DNA of 8,346 bases, from NCBI GenBank assembly GCA_003501525.1, contig DNPI01000015.1:1-8346 (forward strand), written 5' to 3'. This document shows, one piece after another, positions 1 to 5,650 of this stretch. Every line of letters starts with the position of its first letter. Position 1 is the stretch's first letter. The notes beneath the pieces are model-generated. The model ran no database searches and was not told the origin of the DNA. It saw nothing but the letters and a program-made list of their open reading frames with translations. This DNA is from Planctomycetota bacterium. GTDB taxonomy: Bacteria > Planctomycetota > UBA1135. The position numbers and the translations under genes are program-made.

Positions 1-660
1 CCAGCGTTGCAACCAGTAAAGATAATCATCCTCAAGTGTTTGTAGTCCTGTCCGCTTTATGCGAGTAAGTAGCGCTTGGAGTTGCAGAATCCATGCAGCA
101 AGAATATTTGTTCTTGAAATTGATTCCTGAGTAATTTCGGCAAGAGCGATTGCCGGGTAGTTTGTTTCTGAAGATGGAGGCGCGGTGTGAACATTAAGGC
201 CCAAGCTAAGAAGAGTTGAAGATCTTTTCTGATTTTGCAGCACTTCAGCAAGAAAGCCGGCCATTTTCCTTTCTTTGCAGAGGATGTCGTTTGGCCATTT
301 TGCGGCAATTTTTCCTGGGGCAAAGCGTTCGATTACTTGGGCTAGCGCACAAGCGCCTGCGACACTTGCTGCTTCAGTGGACCAGCAAGGGGTTTCGAAG
401 GCTAGCGTGCAGGCGAGATTGCTTTTTGCTGGTCCCGACCACCAATCGCGGTTTTTACGGCCTCGGCCATTGGTTTGATGCTCTGCTACTACGAGGAAGG
501 AGTGGTGCTCCTTAGTCGGCTCATCTTGCAGAATCTTTCTCGCTGTGTCCGCGGTGCTGAGACATTTTTGTTTGAGGAATATTTTTCGCGCAAGCTCCCT
601 CCGTAGGGGGAGGCGACGAAGAAACTGTTCTAGCTGGAAAGGATCCGCGAAGTCGGTCAA
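1..660 (-). CDS. birA: Biotin--[acetyl-CoA-carboxylase] ligase (BirA), C-terminus cut by window edge
   Basis: This enzyme activates biotin with ATP to biotinoyl-AMP and transfers it to the lysine of biotin carrier proteins such as AccB in the cytoplasm. Reading from 660 gives 220 residues with no stop before the window edge. Family motifs are clear: GRGRKNRDW (residues 65-73, the biotinoyl-AMP loop), KWPND (121-125), KMAGFLAEV just after it, and SLGLNVH (152-158). Only about 60 residues precede the GRGR loop, so there is no DNA-binding helix-turn-helix domain. This is the monofunctional ligase type, not the E. coli repressor type. No ATG or GTG lies between the in-frame stop at 706-708 and the first motif. 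The TTG at 660-658 is therefore the likely start. It overlaps the sigma-factor stop as TTGA, which suggests translational coupling. The Shine-Dalgarno signal is weak. The function is confident; the start is moderately sure. Confidence 0.93.
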   Translation of the reverse strand, partial: MTDFADPFQLEQFLRRLPLRRELARKIFLKQKCLSTADTARKILQDEPTKEHHSFLVVAEHQTNGRGRKNRDWWSGPAKSNLACTLAFETPCWSTEAASVAGACALAQVIERFAPGKIAAKWPNDILCKERKMAGFLAEVLQNQKRSSTLLSLGLNVHTAPPSSETNYPAIALAEITQESISRTNILAAWILQLQALLTRIKRTGLQTLEDDYLYWLQRW

Positions 661-1445
661 GAGCTGAATTGTTCTTGGGAACCCCTTAGGCGCTCTTTTA
701 GTCTTTTAATGACGTTGCCATGAATTTGGCACACTCGAGATTCAGTGATATTGAGAGCTTTTCCGACCTCTCTCAAGGTCAACCCTTCGATGTAATACAA
801 CTGCAGGACGGCCCGCTCTTTTTCACCAAGAGACCGTGTGACGACTTCCATCAAATCCTTGCGATTCGCAGCATCCAAAGGGTCTATTTCTGCGGACGCG
901 CCTAAGCCCGCAATACCCCCTTCAGCTTCACCTTCGCCTGAGGACGGCTTATCGCTGACGCTGTGCATGGCCCGGGGCTTGGCTTTTTTCATCGCACTTA
1001 GCTCTTTCGTTTCAACACCGAGTGTGGCAATGATTTCTGTATCGGTTGGTTCCCTCCCATATTGGTTCATCCATTGCGCCCTTGCCTTTTCCATTTTTGC
1101 GGCTCTTTGGCGTACAAGTCGCGGGACCCAATCCTGACTTCTAAGCGCATCCAAAATTGCTCCCCGAATTCTTGTTGAGCAATAGGTTTTGAATTTAAAC
1201 CCGCGTTCGGGATCAAATTTTTCGATTCCATCCATTAACCCGAAATAGCCTTCTTGAATAAGGTCGTTCACATCGATGGAGCGAGGCAGAGAAGATGCAA
1301 TTTTGGCTGCGATGAAGCCCACGAGGGGCTGGTACCTTTCGACCAGGAGCATCTTCACTTCGTTTTCGCCGGATTCTTGCCAGCGGCTCCAAAGCTCCTC
1401 AGTCGAGACAGCGTCTTCGTGTTCGAGGTCTTTCTTGGAGGCCAT
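657..1445 (-). CDS. RNA polymerase sigma factor, FliA/WhiG (sigma-28) family
   Basis: This is an alternative sigma-70-family factor that directs RNA polymerase core to its own promoter class. The 262 residues show the group 3 layout. Region 2 covers about 34-109, with DLIQEGYFGLMDGIEKFDP and the FliA/WhiG hallmark RIRGAILDALRSQDWVPR. Region 3 covers about 112-160 and includes GREPTDTEI. Region 4 covers about 205-252, with the helix-turn-helix LTLREVGKALNITESRVCQI. The linker between regions 3 and 4 (about 160-190) is rich in Gly, Ser and Glu and looks flexible. The ATG start lies 9 bases after the apt stop, the only non-overlapping junction in the operon. A weak AAAGGAA lies 12 bases upstream. 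A TAGAAT box sits 6 bases before the ATG and may give a leaderless transcript. No flagellar gene or FlgM-like anti-sigma gene is visible, so the regulon (motility, development or stress) cannot be told. The family call is very secure. Confidence 0.95.
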   Translation of the reverse strand: MASKKDLEHEDAVSTEELWSRWQESGENEVKMLLVERYQPLVGFIAAKIASSLPRSIDVNDLIQEGYFGLMDGIEKFDPERGFKFKTYCSTRIRGAILDALRSQDWVPRLVRQRAAKMEKARAQWMNQYGREPTDTEIIATLGVETKELSAMKKAKPRAMHSVSDKPSSGEGEAEGGIAGLGASAEIDPLDAANRKDLMEVVTRSLGEKERAVLQLYYIEGLTLREVGKALNITESRVCQIHGNVIKRLKERLRGSQEQFSS

Positions 1446-1451
1446 GCTTAG

Positions 1452-1457
1452 ATTCTA
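1452..1457 (-). promoter_or_regulatory. Candidate -10 box (TAGAAT) for the sigma-factor gene
   Basis: On the minus strand TAGAAT lies 6 bases before the sigma ATG and overlaps the TAG stop of apt. With the usual 6-base discriminator, transcription would begin at the A of the start codon, giving a leaderless mRNA. No -35-like hexamer is seen 16-18 bases upstream. The same hexamer precedes the NUDIX and pyrK starts in this window. This is inference from position and recurrence only. Confidence 0.4.
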
Positions 1458-1985
1458 TTCCTTTGCTTCGATTAAGCTGTGAACTTCAACGCCATGGAGT
1501 AAATCGCGACCTCCTAAAAAGGGGAGTTCTACTACGAAGCATGCGCCTACAACCTCTGCTCCTGTTCTTCGGATTAGGTGGACAGCAGCAGTAGCAGTAC
1601 CACCAGTTGCCAAGAGATCATCAACGACAACGATACGGTCAGTTGGGGCACAAGCATCTTGATGGATTTCTAGGCTAGCTTCGCCATATTCAAGCGTGTA
1701 ATCCTCTTGCCAAGTTTGGCAGGGAAGTTTTCCAGGCTTGCGCAAAGGAATAACCCCGACTTCTAAGCGTTCTGCCATGGGGCCGGCAAGGAGGAAACCT
1801 CGCGATTCGATACCCGCTACGTGAGTAGGCTGAAGGTCGCGAACGGCTGCAACGAGATCTTCGATTGCTGCCGTGAACGCTTTGACATCCGCCAGTAGAG
1901 GGGTGATGTCTTTAAATACGATCCCCGGCTTTGGGAAGTCTGGGACATCCCGAATGCGATCTTCGTATATCCGCGAGTGGCTCAC
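1455..1985 (-). CDS. apt: Adenine phosphoribosyltransferase
   Basis: Apt salvages adenine: adenine plus PRPP gives AMP plus pyrophosphate in the cytoplasm. The 176-residue length is normal for the family. Motifs are PKPGIVFKDITPLL (residues 18-31), GIESRGFLLAGP (58-69), LRKPGKLP (81-88) and the PRPP-binding loop VVVDDLLATGGTATAA (about 119-134). The start is a GTG that overlaps the argS stop as GTGA. It is preceded by a strong Shine-Dalgarno, GGAGGAG. The gene is thus translationally coupled to argS and is followed 9 bases later by the sigma-factor gene. It is intact, with no missing key residue seen. Confidence 0.97.
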   Translation of the reverse strand: MSHSRIYEDRIRDVPDFPKPGIVFKDITPLLADVKAFTAAIEDLVAAVRDLQPTHVAGIESRGFLLAGPMAERLEVGVIPLRKPGKLPCQTWQEDYTLEYGEASLEIHQDACAPTDRIVVVDDLLATGGTATAAVHLIRRTGAEVVGACFVVELPFLGGRDLLHGVEVHSLIEAKE

Positions 1986-3691
1986 ATCTCCTCCGGAGCG
2001 GGTACGCCCAAAAGATGCAGGCCGTCCGCGAGGACATTGCGCAGGGCTGTTACTGCAGCCAGTCTTGCATATTCGAGATTTTCATCTCCGCATCCAAGGA
2101 CTCGTTTATCTCGGTAAAAGGCGTTCCCAGCAGATGCAATGCGGAGAAGAGATTGTGCAAGAGCTGAGGGCTCTCGTTTGCGACCAGCTTCTCTGAGTGC
2201 TCCTGGATAGCGCCCAAGAGCGACCATTAGTTCTTTAGAGTCAGACAATAGGGATGAATCTACCTCAGCAGAAGATATAGAAGGGGAGTTTGCTTTTCTC
2301 AATATGGAGCAGCACCGTGCATGGGTGTATTGAAGATATGGCCCAGTGTCTCCTTCAAAACTTAGGACTTCTTTCCAGTCGAAAACCACATCCTTTTGTC
2401 TTTGGTGCTTGAGGTCATGGAAAATAACGGCTCCCAGCCCAATTTTTTCGGCGACAGATTCTCGGTCGGGTAGGTCTGGATTTTTTTCGGCGATAGTCTC
2501 CGCTGCGAGCTCGCATGCTCGATCAAGAACCTCAGACAGGAGCAGTACTTTCCCTTCGCGGGTGGAAAGTTTTCCACCTGCCATGCGAATGAGGCCAAAG
2601 GGGATATGTTCGATTTTTTCGGCCCATGCTTCGCCGCAGCGACTCAGGGCTGCTTTGAATTGTCTGAAGTGGAGGTTTTGTTCGGAACCCACAACATAGA
2701 GCGAGTGATCGAATGAGAATTCTTTCCACCGAGACCGCGCCGCGGCGAGGTCTCGGGTGGCGTAGAGAGTCGTGCCGTGCGCCGTCTTAACCAGGCAAGG
2801 GGTATCAATTCCTTGTTCGGTGAGGTCGATGATTTGTGCGCCTTCTGACTCTTCTAATACTCCGCAAGAATCGAGCCACTCCACGAGACTTTCGAGTTGG
2901 TTTTCGTACCAGGATTCTCCCCTGATGTGTTCGAATGAGACGCCGAGTCTGTTGTATATCTGTTCAAATTCTTGGAGAGAAGCTTCGGTGAATCGTTGCC
3001 AGAGTTGGCGCGTCTCTCCATCTTCTTCCGTTTCTAATTCGCTGAATGCCTCTTTGGCTTGATCTTTTAAGTCGGGATTGTCCGTTTCTTCTTCATGGAA
3101 TCGGACATAGAGTTCAAGAAGGTGGTTAATAGGGGATTCTAGAAAACTTTTCTCATTACCCCAATTGTTCCATGCGGCGACAAGTTTCCCGAATTGAGAT
3201 CCCCAGTCGCCTAAGTGATTAATGCGAGTTACTCGGTGCCCAAGGCGCATGAGAATCCTTGCCAATGCAGCCCCAATTACCGTTGATCGGAGATGCCCGA
3301 CGTGCATGGGCTTTGCGATGTTCGGAGAAGAGAATTCTAAAACGGTTGCGGCGTGCTCTTCACCTTTCCCATACTTACTCGTTAAAGCTCCTTCGAGAAC
3401 TGTTTGGGCTAGAATTTCTGAGTCGACTTTAAAGTTCAGAAAAGGCCCAACCGCTTCGGCCGTTACGCCAGGGATTTCGATTTCTTTTGCTAATCGTTTT
3501 GCAACAGTAGGCGGGTCTGTTCCCTCCGCCTGTGCCATTTGGAAGCAGGCGACGGCAAATTCTCCATGCGACTCCTCACGTGGGATTTCTAGGCTTAGCG
3601 ATGCGGGTTCTTGTTCAATAGCATTGCCAAGCGCTTCTTTAACGTTCGCGGCAAAACTATCAAGGCCTTGTAGGTTTTCTTTAAGCATCAT
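1982..3691 (-). CDS. argS: Arginyl-tRNA synthetase
   Basis: ArgS charges tRNA-Arg with arginine using ATP; it is a class I synthetase of the cytoplasm. The 569 residues match the usual bacterial length. The N-terminal Add-1 domain (about 5-115) precedes the catalytic Rossmann fold. That fold has SSPNIAKPMHVGHLRST, with the HIGH-type HVGH at 130-133. It also has NHLGDWGSQFGKL (158-170), and a KMSKS-type loop KLSTREG at 374-380. The DALR anticodon-binding domain begins around YTHARCCSILRKA (about 445-457) and runs to the end. Two adjacent ATG codons (3691 and 3688) can start it; both overlap the end of the HD-domain gene, by 11 or 8 bases. The stop overlaps the apt GTG. No clear Shine-Dalgarno precedes it, so translation probably depends on coupling. 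Presence of argS suggests that this operon is expressed constitutively at useful levels. Confidence 0.98.
   Translation of the reverse strand: MMLKENLQGLDSFAANVKEALGNAIEQEPASLSLEIPREESHGEFAVACFQMAQAEGTDPPTVAKRLAKEIEIPGVTAEAVGPFLNFKVDSEILAQTVLEGALTSKYGKGEEHAATVLEFSSPNIAKPMHVGHLRSTVIGAALARILMRLGHRVTRINHLGDWGSQFGKLVAAWNNWGNEKSFLESPINHLLELYVRFHEEETDNPDLKDQAKEAFSELETEEDGETRQLWQRFTEASLQEFEQIYNRLGVSFEHIRGESWYENQLESLVEWLDSCGVLEESEGAQIIDLTEQGIDTPCLVKTAHGTTLYATRDLAAARSRWKEFSFDHSLYVVGSEQNLHFRQFKAALSRCGEAWAEKIEHIPFGLIRMAGGKLSTREGKVLLLSEVLDRACELAAETIAEKNPDLPDRESVAEKIGLGAVIFHDLKHQRQKDVVFDWKEVLSFEGDTGPYLQYTHARCCSILRKANSPSISSAEVDSSLLSDSKELMVALGRYPGALREAGRKREPSALAQSLLRIASAGNAFYRDKRVLGCGDENLEYARLAAVTALRNVLADGLHLLGVPAPEEM
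1988..1994 (-). promoter_or_regulatory. Strong Shine-Dalgarno for apt
   Basis: GGAGGAG lies just before the apt GTG, inside the last codons of argS. It fixes the GTG at 1985 as the start, although the GTGA overlap hides it. It also shows that the organism uses Shine-Dalgarno initiation inside operons. This contrasts with the operon-leading genes here, which lack such a site. Confidence 0.75.
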
Positions 3692-4286
3692 CTAGGGAGT
3701 GACCATGGAGAGGCTTCACGATATCTTCCACCGGACGTCCGAGGACTTTGCTGAGGCTGCTTTCTTGAGAAAACGCTAAATCTTTAGTACGCGTTATCCA
3801 ATCAGATTTTCCGTAGCGGGACTCTAAATCGGTATGCCGAGTCTTCAGGGAGACAATTGTTGTGTGCATCACGCTACTGTCTGCAATTGAAAGGATACTG
3901 TCCTCAATGTTCCAATCAGGAGGGTCAAGAGCCGCATAAACTTTTTGGATGAACGAAGTCGAGAAGGAGGAATTCCTGGCCATCTCTGCAGCGGTTCTGC
4001 CTTTTGTCCAATGAGTGATGCAGCCTCTTCCTAGCTCGGGTTTCCCAAGTTTTTTCAGCAGGATGTACCCGGACCAACCATGCATAGGTCCGTGTGTTTT
4101 AGACCTGCCGATGTCGTGTAACAAAGCATGCGCTTCAACTCTTAGTGGATTAATGTTGACCCCGGCCTCTTGACTGGCGAGCGCGAGAGCTTTTGCCACC
4201 TTTGCTACTTGACGACAGTGATTTGGCCATGTTTCTCCTGGGGGAGAATGGGCCTCGAGGATAGGGAGTGCTTCTTTTGGGGTCAT
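3681..4286 (-). CDS. HDIG/HD-domain metal-dependent phosphohydrolase (TIGR00295-like)
   Basis: The 201-residue protein carries an HD-superfamily fold. Candidate metal ligands are His23 (NHCRQVAKVA), the His57-Asp58 pair in HALLHDIGRSKTHG, His65 or His69 (GPMHGWSG), His92 (CITHW) and Asp136 (SIADSS). The segment HDIGRSKTHGPMHGWSGYIL resembles the small HDIG proteins grouped as TIGR00295, known mainly from archaea, whose substrate is unknown to me. HD enzymes commonly hydrolyse phosphate esters, nucleotides or cyclic nucleotides. I chose the ATG at 4286, which overlaps the NUDIX stop as ATGA, over an in-frame TTG at 4301 that would extend 19 bases into the NUDIX gene. Its 3' end overlaps argS. 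The fold is secure; the substrate is not known. Confidence 0.87.
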   Translation of the reverse strand: MTPKEALPILEAHSPPGETWPNHCRQVAKVAKALALASQEAGVNINPLRVEAHALLHDIGRSKTHGPMHGWSGYILLKKLGKPELGRGCITHWTKGRTAAEMARNSSFSTSFIQKVYAALDPPDWNIEDSILSIADSSVMHTTIVSLKTRHTDLESRYGKSDWITRTKDLAFSQESSLSKVLGRPVEDIVKPLHGHSLDDA

Positions 4287-4750
4287 CTTCGGCCTAGACA
4301 AACTCGAAGAGTTTCTGCTGCTCTGATGAGAGTGCGTCGGGATTCTTGCCGCTTAAGTATGGCGAGAGCTTCGGCCTCTGATTTCCATCCCCCTTCGATA
4401 TGTTCCCCCGACAGTTGAACCTCTGAGGTTGGCGGGACACCGCCAGTGGGGAGGAAGTGAAAGATGCGCTTCCAATGCCCTTTTGTTGTGTAGATGCAAG
4501 TGTCGAGAAAGTCTGGAGCAAGGTCTTCAGGGTTGAATTTAAAGCCGGTTTCTTCTTCTGTTTCACGTATTGCTGCACTGGTTAAATCTTCTTCTGGTTG
4601 CACATGCCCTTTGGGGAATCCCCATGTCCCATGCTTTGCATTGCGTACCAGGAGAAATTCAAAACCATTGTTGACTTTCCTCCAGACCAGAATGCCCGCC
4701 GCGAGGACAGGGTCCTCGGGGGTGCCGTCTGCGTGTATCTTCCTAGCCAT
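4283..4750 (-). CDS. NUDIX hydrolase, diadenosine-tetraphosphatase-like
   Basis: NUDIX enzymes cleave nucleoside diphosphates linked to another moiety. The 155 residues hold a full Nudix box starting at Gly48 (GHVQPEED, then RETEEETGF ending at residue 70), with the REx-EExG glutamates intact. Before it stands FLLVRNAKHGTWGFPKG (residues 33-48), a context typical of asymmetric Ap4A hydrolases, so a dinucleoside polyphosphate is the likely but unproven substrate. The frame stays open upstream, but that part overlaps pyrK on the other strand and has no family content. The ATG at 4750, just before the conserved N-terminus, is therefore preferred. No Shine-Dalgarno is present. A TAGAAT box 8 bases upstream points to a near-leaderless mRNA. 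This is the first gene of the operon leading to argS, apt, the sigma factor and birA. Confidence 0.92.
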   Translation of the reverse strand: MARKIHADGTPEDPVLAAGILVWRKVNNGFEFLLVRNAKHGTWGFPKGHVQPEEDLTSAAIRETEEETGFKFNPEDLAPDFLDTCIYTTKGHWKRIFHFLPTGGVPPTSEVQLSGEHIEGGWKSEAEALAILKRQESRRTLIRAAETLRVCLGRR

Positions 4751-4758
4751 TACGGGGA

Positions 4759-4764
4759 ATTCTA
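4759..4764 (-). promoter_or_regulatory. Candidate -10 box (TAGAAT) for the NUDIX-argS-apt-sigma-birA operon
   Basis: TAGAAT on the minus strand is separated by 8 bases from the NUDIX ATG. The predicted transcription start is about 2 bases before the ATG. No -35 hexamer is recognisable at the usual distance, and no Shine-Dalgarno fits between the box and the start codon. Confidence 0.45.
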
Positions 4765-4774
4765 AGCGCGGGGA

Positions 4775-4780
4775 TAGAAT
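4775..4780 (+). promoter_or_regulatory. Candidate -10 box (TAGAAT) for pyrK
   Basis: TAGAAT on the plus strand is separated by 10 bases from the pyrK ATG. The predicted transcription start is about 4 bases before the ATG, leaving no room for a Shine-Dalgarno. No -35 box is visible. It mirrors the box that faces the NUDIX gene. Confidence 0.45.
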
Positions 4781-4790
4781 TTCGCCGCTT

Positions 4791-5615
4791 ATGGCAGTGT
4801 TAGCAGGCGATGCTCGAGTTCTAGCAGGGGACATAATCGGAAAAACCGAATGTGGCCCAGATGCATTCATCCTCGAGCTGCAGCTTCCTGCAGCGCTTGA
4901 ACCTGTTACCGCCGGCCGTTTTGCGATGCTATCGCCTTCGCATGGTGGCGGCCCGGTTATTCCTCGTCCGTTCAGCATTTATGAGCAGCCAGGTTCTCAC
5001 ACCGTTTCTTTTCTCGTGCAGGTGTTGGGGCCAGGAACTCGTGCCCTTGAAGATTTAGAAGTGGGAGAATCCGTGGATTGCACCTTGCCCCTAGGCCAGG
5101 GATTCGACCCCCCTCCGGCTTCGCGGGAACTGGTAATGGTTGCTGGTGGAGTAGGGAGTGCACCCTTTCTTGCTTACGGCCGTGAGAGGGTCCGCCAGGG
5201 AGCTGTGGCGAACACCACATATTTATTTGGCGCTCGAACGGAAGATCGTCTTTACGACCGCGCTCGTTTTGAAGCAGAGCCTTTTAGGACAATTCTCGCG
5301 ACTGACGATGGCTCCCTGGGGTATTCAGGATCCGTTCTAGATAGTCTTGCTGACGAGCTAGAGGCCGGTGCAGTGAGTAAGGATGCTTTGTTTTGTGCGT
5401 GTGGCCCGGAAGGACTGCTGCATGCTTTTGCAGATTTTTGTGCGGCGAGAGGGCTCGAAGGTCAAATCAGTTTGGAAACTTATATGGGTTGCGGGTTTGG
5501 TGTTTGCAATGCATGCCCTGTGCCGACTCGACCGGATGGCCCCCTAGGGAATTGGCCTTGGGCGAAATCGTGTCTTGAGGGTCCAGTCTTTTCCCTCGAG
5601 GCAGTTTCTTTTTGA
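4791..5615 (+). CDS. pyrK: Dihydroorotate dehydrogenase electron transfer subunit (PyrK)
   Basis: PyrK passes electrons from the FMN of class 1B dihydroorotate dehydrogenase (PyrDB) to NAD+ through FAD and a [2Fe-2S] cluster, in pyrimidine synthesis. The 274 residues show an FAD-binding ferredoxin-reductase barrel with RPFSIY (59-64). A nucleotide-binding domain follows, with VAGGVGSAPF (117-126) and CGPEG (204-208). The C-terminal cluster has Cys234, Cys239, Cys242 and Cys261, a C-x4-C-x2-C-x18-C pattern ending in CLEGPVF, diagnostic of PyrK. The frame is open far upstream, but that part is antisense to the NUDIX gene. The ATG at 4791 is the sensible start, with GTG at 4797 as an alternative. 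It is slightly longer than typical PyrK (about 250-260 residues). No pyrD is adjacent, so the partner must lie elsewhere or the protein serves another dehydrogenase. Confidence 0.92.
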   Translation: MAVLAGDARVLAGDIIGKTECGPDAFILELQLPAALEPVTAGRFAMLSPSHGGGPVIPRPFSIYEQPGSHTVSFLVQVLGPGTRALEDLEVGESVDCTLPLGQGFDPPPASRELVMVAGGVGSAPFLAYGRERVRQGAVANTTYLFGARTEDRLYDRARFEAEPFRTILATDDGSLGYSGSVLDSLADELEAGAVSKDALFCACGPEGLLHAFADFCAARGLEGQISLETYMGCGFGVCNACPVPTRPDGPLGNWPWAKSCLEGPVFSLEAVSF

Positions 5616-5631
5616 ACCTGATTTAAGCAAA

Positions 5632-5641
5632 TAGACTAGGA
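5632..5641 (+). promoter_or_regulatory. Candidate -10 box (TAGACT) and adjoining AGGA before the COG0720 gene
   Basis: In the 35-base gap after pyrK, TAGACT (5632-5637) is followed directly by AGGA (5638-5641), which lies 9 bases before the ATG. AGGA would be a usable Shine-Dalgarno on a pyrK read-through transcript. If TAGACT acts as a -10 box, the start would be near 5644 and that site would be lost from the short transcript. The two roles therefore conflict; the Shine-Dalgarno role is the safer one. Confidence 0.35.
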
Positions 5642-5650
5642 TTCGTTGCA

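Larger units (their letters stand above)
4758..4781. promoter_or_regulatory. Divergent promoter region with 7-bp inverted repeat
   Basis: The 40 bases between the NUDIX and pyrK start codons contain AATTCTA (4758-4764) and TAGAATT (4775-4781), a perfect 7-bp inverted repeat with a 10-base GC-rich spacer. Each arm carries TAGAAT reading towards the adjacent gene: minus strand at 4764-4759, plus strand at 4775-4780. Predicted starts fall 2-4 bases before the two ATG codons. Symmetry could also suit a dimeric regulator. The inverted repeat is directly seen; the promoter role is inferred. Confidence 0.5.

Noticed and set aside
57..323. Minus-strand 88-residue frame overlapping birA
   Set aside because: It is a shifted shadow of the KWPND region of birA, whose true frame runs open across the whole segment.
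216..515. Plus-strand open frames over the birA region
   Set aside because: The minus strand encodes biotin ligase with all its motifs here; the plus-strand frames show no recognisable domain.
3222..3695. Plus-strand 157-residue frame opposite argS
   Set aside because: It is antisense to the ArgS N-terminal and HVGH region, which is strongly conserved. The composition is Ser/Arg-rich, as expected of a shadow.
4301..4301. TTG as the start of the HD-domain gene
   Set aside because: The ATG at 4286 gives a classic ATGA overlap with the NUDIX stop and keeps the whole HD domain. The TTG adds five residues with no Shine-Dalgarno.
4494..4790. Upstream extension of the pyrK frame
   Set aside because: The extension is antisense to the NUDIX coding region and lacks family content. 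PyrK homology begins just after the ATG at 4791.
4751..4978. Upstream extension of the NUDIX frame
   Set aside because: It is antisense to the start of pyrK. NUDIX homology begins near the ATG at 4750, and promoter-like boxes lie between the two start codons.
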